Origin: Pelobates cultripes | Lineage: Eukaryota; Chordata; Amphibia; Anura; Pelobatidae | Assembly: GCA_933207985.1 (NCBI GenBank) | Contig: OW240917.1 | Location: 117,117,300 to 117,181,299, forward strand | Direction: 5' to 3' | DNA length: 64,000 nucleotides | In this document: positions 21,582 to 31,562 of the stretch, piece after piece | Position numbering within the stretch: position 1 is the first letter of the stretch | Layout of the letters: the number at the start of each line of letters is the position of its first letter | The notes under the pieces: generated by a model | The model's input: only the letters and a program-made list of their open reading frames with translations | Told to the model about the DNA's origin: nothing | The model's database searches: none | Made by a program: the position numbers and the translations under genes

Positions 21582-24100
21582 CTAGCTGTCCATTTATAAT
21601 ATTGTTGGTTTCATTTCTAATTTCTTTTTATTTCTTAATCTATGTCAGGTAACAATGCTGACCATTATTTAGGTAGTATAAAGGTTGGATCCACTTTGGG
21701 ATTTTAGATTAGAGTCAGAAAGCTTTAGTTGTGACGTTACTGATTCCTCCCCAGATTGTCTGCAGGTCACGATATTCAAGTTCGTAAAAAAGGAAAGTCT
21801 GCTCAAGATATCAAAAATGCACATTAATAAGAGGGTTTATACAGATGTCAGACGAGAAACATTGTATGTACGGTATAGGTCGGAGCACTTAAAATGAATG
21901 TGGCGTCCTGTCCAGATGTGGGAGTTAAATCAACACAATGTCTTACAGATGTGATATGGTCTTCATAAAATTCCTCCCAACCAAAAACTGTGCTATATAG
22001 TAATACAGGCAGCTATGGAATATAAATTGTTATTGGGTATTATAATGAAGTATTTATTATTAGTTGGCAAAATCTATTGTAATGCTGATTTAGGTTGTCG
22101 AATTGTGATCTTTTAGTAATAAATATTCCATTGCATAAATGCATCAAAGCAGCGTGCCACTTTTGGGGTTGTTTTTTGGTGTCTAAACATGTGAAGGTGG
22201 CCAAGGGGGAACAGCTAGGGAGATATATTCAATTTAAAATGTCCTTCCTTAGTACTGCCATCTTCTTGCCCTCATGGTACATCCGAATGCAGCAGATGTT
22301 TGAGAATACAAACTGTGGTCTACAGAGGATCCTGCGAGATAGTGGGCGCTACCATAGCTAATCTCATGCATGTACAATGCATAGCTAATCACATGCATGC
22401 ACAATAAAGTGCAATAGTTATCTATCACGCATCTTGCAAGATAATGCCTGCTCAGCCAGTGGGAAATAGTGGCAGAAACTCTGTCATTTTGCAAAATATT
22501 GCCATGTATAGATTTGATTGTCTTGAAATTCCATCAGTTGGAAAGATCTATTCATAAAGATTATTGTTATCTATTGTTACTAAAAGCTCAAGAGTGACAG
22601 AGGTTAGATACAAAAATGCAAGAATACTGCTACTGTGAAAAAATGCAGTTTTTTGTAATGCTCACTTTTTATTTATAACTGTAATTTAAAAAAAAATGTT
22701 AACCTTTTTTAGAGCAAACTGCTCTGTTCTTCAGTCTAGTTTCGTAAAATGCCCAATGCCAAAGCCTAACTACAAACAGTATTGAATGGCCCAAACTAGA
22801 GTAAGACAGTGCTCAAATCCAGTAGAGTATACCCAATATTAATTGCCAAAAACCCGGCTGCAGTGGCTTATTTTGCAAAAAGTTTAGGCAAAGGCTTCAG
22901 CAGTATGTATTCCTTCAATGATGTATGAAGGTTTTTCTTTGTGACCAAAAATTAGAGGTTCATGCCATTGACTTGTTTATTGTGGTTTAAGCTTCATAAG
23001 AATTAAGGACACCTAATCAGTTCTTTGTTTGTTAGGTAAGATGAAGGAACACTACAACAAATTAAACAACTAATCTTTGAGAATATCTGAACACTCTGAG
23101 AAAGGTTAAGGGTGAAGCAACCTACAAGGCGCATAGATCACTTTGAAAGTCTTATTTAACATCAGCTGGTCTAACAGACCTCAAAAGTTAAAAAAGGCAG
23201 GCATTCCATGTCAGATTAGGTTCTACAAAGCCCATATTGACACAATGACACAGACCCTTGTTGATTAAGATATTGTGACCCTGAATGCCTCATTTTAATT
23301 CCATGTAACATTATACGATTACACACTTTTAATATCAGACAGTAAAAATGCAAATCTCTGGTAATCTTTAGACATCAAATATATAGTAAGTATTTGAGGC
23401 TAGTATTATTTAGAGCTCTCTCCACCTCAATATCTCCCTACATATGTGAGTCGAACATTGAAGAGTGTAAAGGACACACCAAGTGTGTCTAACAGCCATA
23501 GAAACCGTAGCAGGGTATATTAATTATAGATGTTCAATATTCTGGTGCTTGTTTTGTCAGTTTCCTGGTGCTTGTTCACACTTTCATAACTGTGCACATC
23601 TGTTTAAACATTTTCTGCTCCTGAAGGCTTATACCAGACAACTTGAATAAACAAGGTAAGCCAATAATAAGTCGTTTCTAATGTAACCATAGTGTCCCTG
23701 ACATGGTTAAGATTCAAAGGGACACTATTTCGATAATGCATTGAAAATCTGCAAAACATAAATAAATAAAATAATAGTTAGAAAAAATCCTCACCTTTTG
23801 GAAAAATTTATGTCAGCCATCAACAAAACCACTGATTTGTTTTTGAAAATCTGGAACCCTTGAATGAAGATTTTTGTCCTTTGGGGCCTCCCCCGGAGCC
23901 TTCCAACCCTGGCATAGATTGTCGACTCTTTCTAGCTATCTTTCTCTCTTCTCTTCTTCTTTTTGTCTATCTGCAAGTTAATACAGGTTCTGTCCCTGGT
24001 TTCTCTGTTCCTTAGGTGTCCTTTGGTCTCATGCTCCAACAGTTGTTCAGTATTCTCTCTTATTATTTATTATGTAGTTAAATAAAACCTCAATAAAATG
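21582..24100. other. No recognisable feature
   Basis: A short direct repeat at 22357-22405 (TAGCTAATCNCATGCATG twice) and otherwise unremarkable sequence. Confidence 0.5.
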
Positions 24101-24596
24101 TTAAAGGACCACTATAGTGCCAGGAAAACATACTCGTTTTCCTGGCACTATAGTGCCCTGAGGGTGCCCCCACCCTCAGGGACCCCCTCCCGCCTGGCTC
24201 TGGAAGGGGGAAAGGGGTAAAAACTTACCTTTTTCCAGCGCTGGGCGGGAGCTCTCCTCCTTCTCTCCTCCTCCGTTACTCCGGCTGAATGCGCACATGC
24301 GCAAGAGCTGCGCGCAAGATTCAGTCGTCTTCATAGGAAAGCATTTACAATGCTTTCCTATGGACGCTGGCGTGCTCTCACTGTGAAAATCACAGTGAGA
24401 AGCACGCAAGCGCCTCTAGTGGCCGTCAATGAGACAGCCACTAGAGGATTAGGGGGAAGGCTTAACCCATTCATAATTATAGCAGTTTCTCTGAAACTGC
24501 TATAATTATGAAAAAATGGGTTAACCCTAGAAGGACCTGGCACCCAGACCACTTCATTAAGCTGAAGTGGTCTGGGTGCCTAGAGTGGTCCTTTAA
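24101..24596. mobile_element. piggyBac-like MITE built of serial hairpins, 496 bp
   Basis: Perfect inverted ends TTAAAGGACCACT and AGTGGTCCTTTAA sit on TTAA at both sides, the target preferred by piggyBac transposases. The inside is a row of hairpins: AGTGCCAGGAAAAC with its partner near 24118-24151; TCACTGTGA arms around 24379-24400; ATTATAGCAGTTTC arms around 24475-24508; and CCCAGACCACTTCA arms around 24543-24576. No coding capacity. Related elements lie at 33982, 38080 and possibly 42059. Confidence 0.85.
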
Positions 24597-25018
24597 TTCC
24601 CCCAAAAACGATATTCACTTTTGATGTTTGTGAAGCTGCAGTTCTTGCATAAGTTGCTAGCAGCAGACAATCTTAGACCACAAAGAGGTTCCACCAATCA
24701 GAAGCCTTGATTCTGGTCTCTAGGGGTGTACCTCAGTGTCTAGCTGCAATTTCACTCATCAGAACTGATAAGTGGTATCTCTGAATAAGTTAATGCCACG
24801 TCTGCTTTCACTTTTTTCACAGACCATTACATTTTTGGCAGTGGCTATTCTCAACATTCTGTGTAAATGCCTGTCTAAGGAGTGCCCTCTTCATACACAG
24901 ATAGGACAGATCAGAGGGAGAAGAGCAGTACTAAAACTGATTAATTTTTATAAAGGAAAACTGTTACAGAGGACCTCTGCACTTGTAATGCTACTGTGAT
25001 GGTGCTTAAAGTGACACT
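24597..25018. other. No recognisable feature
   Basis: No motif in the one 75-codon ORF; nothing else seen. Confidence 0.4.
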
Positions 25019-25339
25019 TTAATCCCTTCTTGACCTTGGACGCACCAGGTACGTCCGGCAAAAAACGGCCGTTAATGACCTGGTACGTCCGATAGTGAAT
25101 CCCCGCTTACCTGATTGCTAGCGATACCCTGCCGGTGATCGCAATCCTGGGGTCTGCCTGAGAGCTCAGGCAGACCCCCCCCCACCCGACCTGGCTATCC
25201 TGTGCCATGTGATCTTTGCGATCACATGGCCGGAATAGCCGGCTTGTGTTGCGCCAGTCCCCCTAATGCCTGTACAAAAGTTTTTAAAAGTTAGTAAAAG
25301 TTGTAAAATAGTTTTTGAATTAAATAAAAGTACTTAGAT

Positions 25340-25472
25340 CATATATATATATATATATATATATAAATATATTTATATATATATATATATAAATATATAT
25401 GTGTGATAGAAGTACTTTTATATACACATACATAAATCATTATTAAAAGTGTATTTTGAATAATAATCTACA

Positions 25473-25516
<44 letters not shown>
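25340..25516. repeat. (TA)n tracts
   Basis: TA runs at about 25340-25364, 25374-25390 and 25478-25515, the last abutting the palindrome. Confidence 0.95.
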
Positions 25517-25517
<1 letters not shown>

Positions 25518-25768
25518 CTTCCACAAGAAAAGGCTGCTCTCCGGACTTAAAATCAAAGATTTTATTGAAAATGTTTAAAAATGATGACCAACGTTTCGGT
25601 CCCCGATCGGGACCTTCCTCAGGGTCAGAGACAACAGGTTGTCCTGTTGTCTCTGACCCTGAGGAAGGTCCCGATCGGGGACCGAAACGTTGGTCATCAT
25701 TTTTAAACATTTTCAATAAAATCTTTGATTTTAAGTCCGGAGAGCAGCCTTTTCTTGTGGAAGTTATA
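25513..25768. repeat. Perfect 256-bp palindrome
   Basis: Bases 25513-25640 are the reverse complement of 25641-25768; the symmetry centre is in the CAGGTTGTCCTG region at 25635-25646, and I found no mismatch. It lies between two (TA)n tracts. The right side continues without partner for about 75 bases (to about 25846), so the inserted unit is a foldback with a one-sided tail, like that at 18470-19710. Both arms hold the hammerhead-like motif. Confidence 0.92.
25655..25695 (+). ncRNA. Hammerhead-like motif with canonical CUGANGA box
   Basis: GACC (25655-25658) pairs with GGTC (25692-25695) as stem I. Between them are CTGAGGA (25659-25665, fits CUGANGA), an extra A, stem II GGTCCC/GGGACC closed by a five-base loop (25667-25683), GAAA (25684-25687), palindrome ACGT (25687-25690) as a dimer-type stem III, and T25691 at the cleavage position. 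The minus-strand mirror copy is at 25586-25626. The extra A before stem II is not canonical. Confidence 0.6.
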
Positions 25769-25839
25769 CCTATTGGAGCTTTGGTGGTGCGCCCGGCATT
25801 TGGAATACTTCAAGCGTGAGTGCAGGGGATGTTGATATT

Positions 25840-25880
<41 letters not shown>

Positions 25881-25959
25881 TATATTAAAAAAAACGACAT
25901 GCTTGCACTCCTGGATTAGAGAGTAATTGCCCGGTGCTGGTCAGGCACAAGATACAAAA

Positions 25960-26143
25960 AAATGATTGGAAATGACTGCACTCCAAGGACTTGATGATAG
26001 TAAAAATAAAATATAACTTTTATTCTATATCATTTAAAAATATTGACGTTTCAGCCCCAATACATGGGCTTTCATCAGGATGGCAAGGTTTGCCATTTTA
26101 TTTTTACTATCATCAAGGCCTTGGAGTGCGGTCATTTCCAATC

Positions 26144-26147
<4 letters not shown>
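25960..26147. repeat. Foldback insertion with 53-bp arms
   Basis: 25960-26012 and 26095-26147 are inverted repeats with two mismatches (blocks AATGATTGGAAATGA, CACTCCAAGG, TTGATGATAGTAAAAATAAA). The 82-base spacer holds one minus-strand hammerhead-like motif. The unit ends in a long (TA)n at 26146-26194, and its left side extends unpaired to about 25880. Confidence 0.85.
26043..26077 (-). ncRNA. Hammerhead-like motif, minus strand
   Basis: On the minus strand: CTGATGA (26077-26071, canonical), an extra A, stem II AGCCC/GGGCT, GAAA, palindrome ACGT and C in the cleavage position (about 26043). Flanking bases do not pair well, so stem I is missing or decayed. Confidence 0.5.
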
Positions 26148-26200
<53 letters not shown>

Positions 26201-26223
26201 TTAAAATACACTTAAAATAATGC

Positions 26224-26255
<32 letters not shown>

Positions 26256-26260
26256 ATAAA
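26146..26260. repeat. (TA)n tracts
   Basis: Runs at 26148-26194 and about 26231-26255. Confidence 0.95.
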
Positions 26261-26647
26261 AATATTCAATAAATAAATACAAAAATAAATACAATTAAAT
26301 TAAAAAAAATAATATATACCGGTTTAAATTTGTTTTAACTGTATATTGATATTAATATGCATATATATTTAAATCAAAATACATTTAGAATGACATTATA
26401 AATACTTAAGGTCACTTTCTCAGATTGTAGTTTTCATATGTTTTTGTGTGCAAACTTTCTCCACTTACACATAAATGCACGGTTGTAAAATTTTTTAATG
26501 CTGATAGATTTTTTTAACTCAAAGTTTTATTCCTGATTTTGCTAAGTAAAAACATAAATTTTCATAAATAGTGAGACATGCAGGTCCCATACATTGAAGA
26601 GATACATGCCACGCAGTACCCGATTTTAAATTTTGAAACATTATGTG

Positions 26648-27013
26648 TAGTGATGTCCCGAACTGTTCGCCGAACGGTTCGCAAACGGTTCGCCACGAAC
26701 GGTTCACCGCGGACTCATCATTGAGTAAACTTTGACCCTGTACCTCACAGTCAGCAGACACATTGCAGCCAATCAGCAGCAGACCCTCCCACCTCCTGGA
26801 CAGCATCCATTGTGAAGCTGCATTCTTAGTGAGCTGTCCAGGAGGTGGGAGGGTCTGGGAGGGAGGGTCTGCGACTGATTGGCTGGAATGTGTCTGCTGA
26901 CTGTGAGGTACAGGGTCAAAGTTTACTCAATGATGAGTCCGTGGCGAACCGTTCGTGGCGAACCGTGGTGAACCGTTCGCGAACCGTTCGGCGAACAGTT
27001 CGGGACATCACTA
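26648..27013. mobile_element. hAT-type foldback MITE, 366 bp, 8-bp target duplication
   Basis: The element starts TAGTGATGTCCCGAAC and ends GTTCGGGACATCACTA, and is flanked on both sides by ATTATGTG (26640-26647 and 27014-27021). The 8-bp duplication and TAGTG tips fit the hAT superfamily. The two halves are inverted copies over almost their whole length (CGAACCGTTCG boxes, TGAGTAAACTTTGACCCTG, GGTGGGAGGGTCTG), with a short centre near 26815-26825. Non-coding; the ORFs in it are mirror by-products. Confidence 0.92.
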
Positions 27014-27021
27014 ATTATGTG

Positions 27022-30000
27022 TTATTCATGTTATAACGGAACCACCTTTTACGGTCCAGTTTACACAACTAAGGATTTCTTACAACTAAGGATGTGTGGG
27101 GTCCACGTCTTATTGGAAACTGAATGATTAATTAGCTTTCCAAATTGCACCTAATTATTAGGGACTCCCGTAACACGTTTTAATGTTTCAAAATGTAAAA
27201 TCGGGTATACAGGGTATACAGAGTAAATTAGCCATTTTAACAATAAAAATCAGGTAAACTGAGGTGTATCCCTGAGGTGTCTCTATTGGAGCACATCCAG
27301 AGGCAACCTTGAAGCAATGGTCCTTAGTAAAAACATCCTTGAGGCACCGTCCCCTAGTGTACTGTGTGAAGTTATATATAGATGGTTCAAGCGGTGGCCA
27401 TGTCTCCCACCGCCTTAGTGAAGAAAATGTTTCAGGACCCATTGCACTCTCAAAAGTTGATTATATTTCCCCCTACAGCATGCAGCACCTGCTAAAGAAT
27501 GGTTTTCTATGATTCTCAAAAAACAAAGCAAATACTACTACATCCTAGTTTTATGATACTTTCCTTTAAAGTCACAAAGCAAGCGCTATGTGTGCTGTAG
27601 GGGATATGGAGCTTGTAGTGTGACTTTAACGAGGCACTGCCATTCATATGTGTGGATAACGATGCCACTTTCAGTCAAGCCATGCTGTTTGGTCTATATA
27701 CTGTACTAGCAATATACCCGGCAAATACATAGATTACATTAATACCTGACGTGTTCTGATCTCTGTAGTGGGATGTGTATGCACCATATACCACAGTAAC
27801 CATAAGGCCAATGGCTCATTTCTAGACAGCTATACTTCTGGCATAGTAGTCACTGATTGAGCTATGTGCATTGTAATGCATGCCGAGGTGTGTGTTCATC
27901 TAACTGGCTGGCATATTTTGCATGATGTCAGCAAAATCCTTTACACATCAATTGTCAAAAATAAAATACCATTTTGTACATTATTATTATAATTATTTTT
28001 ATATTGCAGCTTGTAACATATCTGTGATATCTGCAGTGTTCTGTGATGGGTAATGTGCAAGATATGTACAGAGTCATTGTTTGCTGTTTACATAGTTCCA
28101 CAGTGGCATTTTGAATAACAGGTGCACCTTTTGTGGATGAGTCATTTAAATTTGATTTAACAACGCTATACATTCCAAATTTAAGGCCAAACGATCGTAA
28201 TTAAATTTTAAATTCACTTTGAGTTCCCAACAATTCTCACTTTTGTGAATAACCCTGTCAACTGTGTGCAATGTACTTACTAAGTATATGTTTCAAGTCT
28301 CAATATCTCTCCAATTTTTTCCCAACACAATTTTACTGTTAATGGGTGTCTTCCTGTGTAACACAATTTTGAAAATAAGATGGTGCCAGTTTAGAAAACA
28401 TTGATTATAATTAGTTTGTACACAAGGTACATTCGTCAGTATTACCTTACATGGGAATTCACAAAACGACTACAATATAATTTTAAAACAATATTATACT
28501 GTTGAGCTGTAAGAAGTATTGTAATATAACTGAGATGGTCCATTTTTTTTCTATTTTTGTTTTATGGCATTATTTTACTTAGGTCTTCCTTTTACATGGA
28601 GAGATAGCAACGTAACGTCATAATTATTATTATACTGTTTTCAGTCAATCTAATTGAGTTTAAATTGCATATAAATTTAATCTAACATTTGTTCTTTAGG
28701 CAATAATAGCGTGTATGTAATATCAGTTTGTCAAGTTAATGAAAATCACTCACACAATAACTTAATTAAAAGAAGATTCCATTACTATCCCCCCTCTGTA
28801 TGGTCATCCTTGTGTTATCTGGCCAAAACCTTTTTTTACAGATAGAAATTTATGTTCCTTTCCAAGAAGTGTGGCCTTCCTTGCTTTTAACACCAACATT
28901 GGATAATCGTTGTGTAAGAAATCAGTAAGTATGGTGTGCTTAATCCAGTCCCAGTGTAAAATTGTTGACATTTGTTCTTTTTTTTTATCATTATGTGACT
29001 GGGCCTGTTTTTTGCTGGATTAGCTACAAATCTCCTATGCAGCACATTTGGCATGATACTAGTAGTTTAACTTCATTAATAATGTATGAGGCAATTCTAA
29101 TCCATGGAAAGGGAAAAAAAAGTATTTTACGGTTACCAAATCCTTTTGAATGGGTTGATTATTAAACATCTGATGCTACATACTATAAGACCAGTGTCTC
29201 CGGAACGACTAAAATAATAAGCAAATATAAGCAAAAGTAACTATATCTGACAAATGATATAAATTACTTATGTTAAAAAAAGACATGTTGAAGTTCACCT
29301 TTATTAATCAGGTCTCTAATTTGTAATTATAAGAAAAATGTAACATAATAAAAAAGTGTAGTAAATGTTTTTGTTTAGAAAATATCTAGATAACATCTAA
29401 TATTTTAATAAAAGTAAAATAAAAGAGAAAAAAAAATAAACTCACTTTTATTTAATAAAGCTTCATTAAGATGTGTGGAACATAATTCTAGAGTAACAAG
29501 ATGTGGATCAGGAATCTCAATCCATCCAAAAAACAGTGGTCTCTTACAAGTAGTTTTTATGTACTGCAGTGTTATCACATTCGTGCTGTCACTGCAACAG
29601 CTGGGGAGACTTTCTTGAACAAAGATGAGTGTTGGATAATCCTGATGAGATTCTGAACCAAGCATCTTTTGTAATTATGTCCCATTCGACTTTAATGGAA
29701 TAATTCAAACTAGGGGAAAAAGCTTTGATCCCTTTGAAAGCTCTTCCCTCCAGATTGACTTTGCAAAGAGATCTCAAGATTTTCTGTTATGAGATCCAGA
29801 GATTCCCTCTAGGCTTGTTGTACTGAAATGGTGGGAATAAGAAAAACACATCAGGGCTTATAAGCACTCTTTAATCGTTGCACAAAATTAGATGTACATT
29901 TAAAAGAATGAAAAGCAAACGGCAAATGCATAAACTTTAAAATGCTGGTAATACTGCCAGTGCTGGTATTTTATGATGGAATAAAATAAATAGTTGTGTT

Positions 30001-30204
30001 GCCAATCTGAAACTGCAATTCGTTTGTCAAATGGCAAACGAGGTAAAAAGTAACACATTTTCTTAGCTTCTTGAGGTTTTTTTCACGAAACAGTGAGTTA
30101 TAGTCAGATATGAGGAATTAATTTCAAGATGCAAAATAGCTGTTAAGTAGAAAGATGGTTTAGCTCTCCTTACTGTGATTTCAAGTTCCCTTTATTGTGA
30201 CCAC
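27022..30204. other. No recognisable gene; minor repeats only
   Basis: A small hairpin at 27566-27630 (CTTTAAAGTCACA versus TGTGACTTTAA) may be a tiny MITE. The remainder is AT-rich, with ORFs under 90 codons and no motif. Confidence 0.45.
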
Positions 30205-30207
30205 CCG

Positions 30208-30250
30208 CCGCAAAGTTTCGAACCCCTGAGAGGGGCTTTATCAAGTAATC
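30208..30250 (-). ncRNA. Decayed hammerhead-like motif
   Basis: On the minus strand: TTGATAA, an extra A, hairpin GCCCC-TCTCA-GGGGT, then CGAAAC. The box has two differences from CUGANGA, the palindrome is damaged (ACTT) and stem I is absent. It is placed here by its match in order and spacing to the other four loci. Confidence 0.4.
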
Positions 30251-30776
30251 TGCACCCCTCAGAAAACGCCTGTAGCAGGTATGTGCAGTTTCCAAATATT
30301 TGTATGTTAAAAGCACTGCTATTTCCTTAATAATGTTAGAACATTCTATGCCATCCTAGAAGTAGGGGTTTTTGATGTCATTAGGATAGCATGGAAAGTC
30401 CTTGCAGGGTAAAAGCTCTGCTCACAGAGTTAAATCCCTGCTCTCACCCGGGAGACCCAGGTATCAATCAATACCTGGGGCTCCCCTCTGTCAGCTGGGG
30501 ACATATTTATTGGCCTCAGACTGACAGATGAGCTGTGTAAAGCGCTCAAAGTGAGTGCTGCATTTAGCTCTTTAAATCTATGCAAATCACCATGGTTGAG
30601 TGATCGCTCTTACATGCAGTGATTACCGGCTTGCCACTAAACAGAGTGAGACCTCAGGGTTTGAAATCACTGTGTGATTAGCAGGGACAGCATGCGGGAG
30701 GTGCACTATAAGAGCGATAAACATTACACAGTATGGATATCAGTACTGACATCAACATAGGAAATCCCTCTGAATT

Positions 30777-30990
30777 AGTGTTAATTTTAGGGTTAGTGTT
30801 AGAGTATGGTAAGTGTAGGGTTACTGCTAACGTAGGTGCTGGGTTACTGCTGGGTTAGGGATAGTGTAGGGTTAAGGTTAGAGTAGGTGTATGGTTAGAG
30901 TTAGTATACACATAGGGTTAGGTAGTGTTGCTAAAGGGAGAATTACTGTAAGCAGAGGGTTAGGGTTGGTGTAGGGTTAGGAGTATGATT
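30777..30990 (+). repeat. Degenerate telomere-like (TTAGGG) cluster
   Basis: GGGTTAG and TAGGGTTA words recur about twelve times with irregular spacers (GTGTAGGGTTA, GAGGGTTAGGGTTGG, CATAGGGTTAGG). Three or more G-rich TTAGGG-like words occur in every 70 bases. It is too irregular for a recent telomere addition. Confidence 0.65.
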
Positions 30991-31479
30991 GGTATAAGTA
31001 AGCTTATCATTAACTACTAAAATCTATTTAGATTTTAGACATAAGAGGCATTTAACAATCACGACTAATACTTGAATCTATTTTGAGTTTTTATTTTTTA
31101 ATTGCACCTGCTGTTTAAAACGTAATATTAGAAAAACTGTAAAACTTTTTTTTCCTAATTTTTTTATTTTTTATTCATACTTAATGTTCTGCTAAGTATA
31201 CATATAGGATATTAAAAGAAAGCTATTTCTGTACACTAAAAAAACAATATATAATATGTATGGGTGCAAACCCTTAAATTACGGTGGAACAAACACATAG
31301 CATAAATTCTAAGCTTTGTTCCGGGGCAGAAGTTGAGCCTCTGTCTCTAAAGTGTCACATCAACACTATTTTTTTAATATAATGATCCTTTCAGCAAGTT
31401 TTGAAAGGAAATAGATTCTTTGTTAAATAAGATATTTGTAAAACAAAGTAAAAATAGAAAAACATCCCTACCGTTATAC
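30991..31479. other. No recognisable feature
   Basis: AT-rich sequence without supported features. Confidence 0.4.
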
Positions 31480-31562
31480 ACATTGATCAGTCACAACATT
31501 AAAACCACCTTCCTAATATCATGTAGGTTCCACTCGTGCTGCCAAAACAGTTCTTATCCATT

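Larger units (their letters stand above)
25019..26405 (-). mobile_element. Second copy of the TTAA-ended element, inverted and interrupted
   Basis: Starts TTTAATCCCTTCTTGACC at 25018 and matches the reverse complement of 18346 back to about 18000, including GGTACGTCC tips, TGCCTGAGAGCTCAGGCA and the CATGTGATC/GATCACATG pair. The far part, 26240-26405, matches the reverse complement of 17690-17860. Its expected other end is absent or beyond recognition. Two foldback insertions (25513-25846 and about 25880-26147) sit in its (TA)n tracts. Confidence 0.7.

Noticed and set aside
25468..25819. Two mirror ORFs (82 and 84 codons) with identical N termini
   Set aside because: A direct consequence of the perfect palindrome, not a protein pair.
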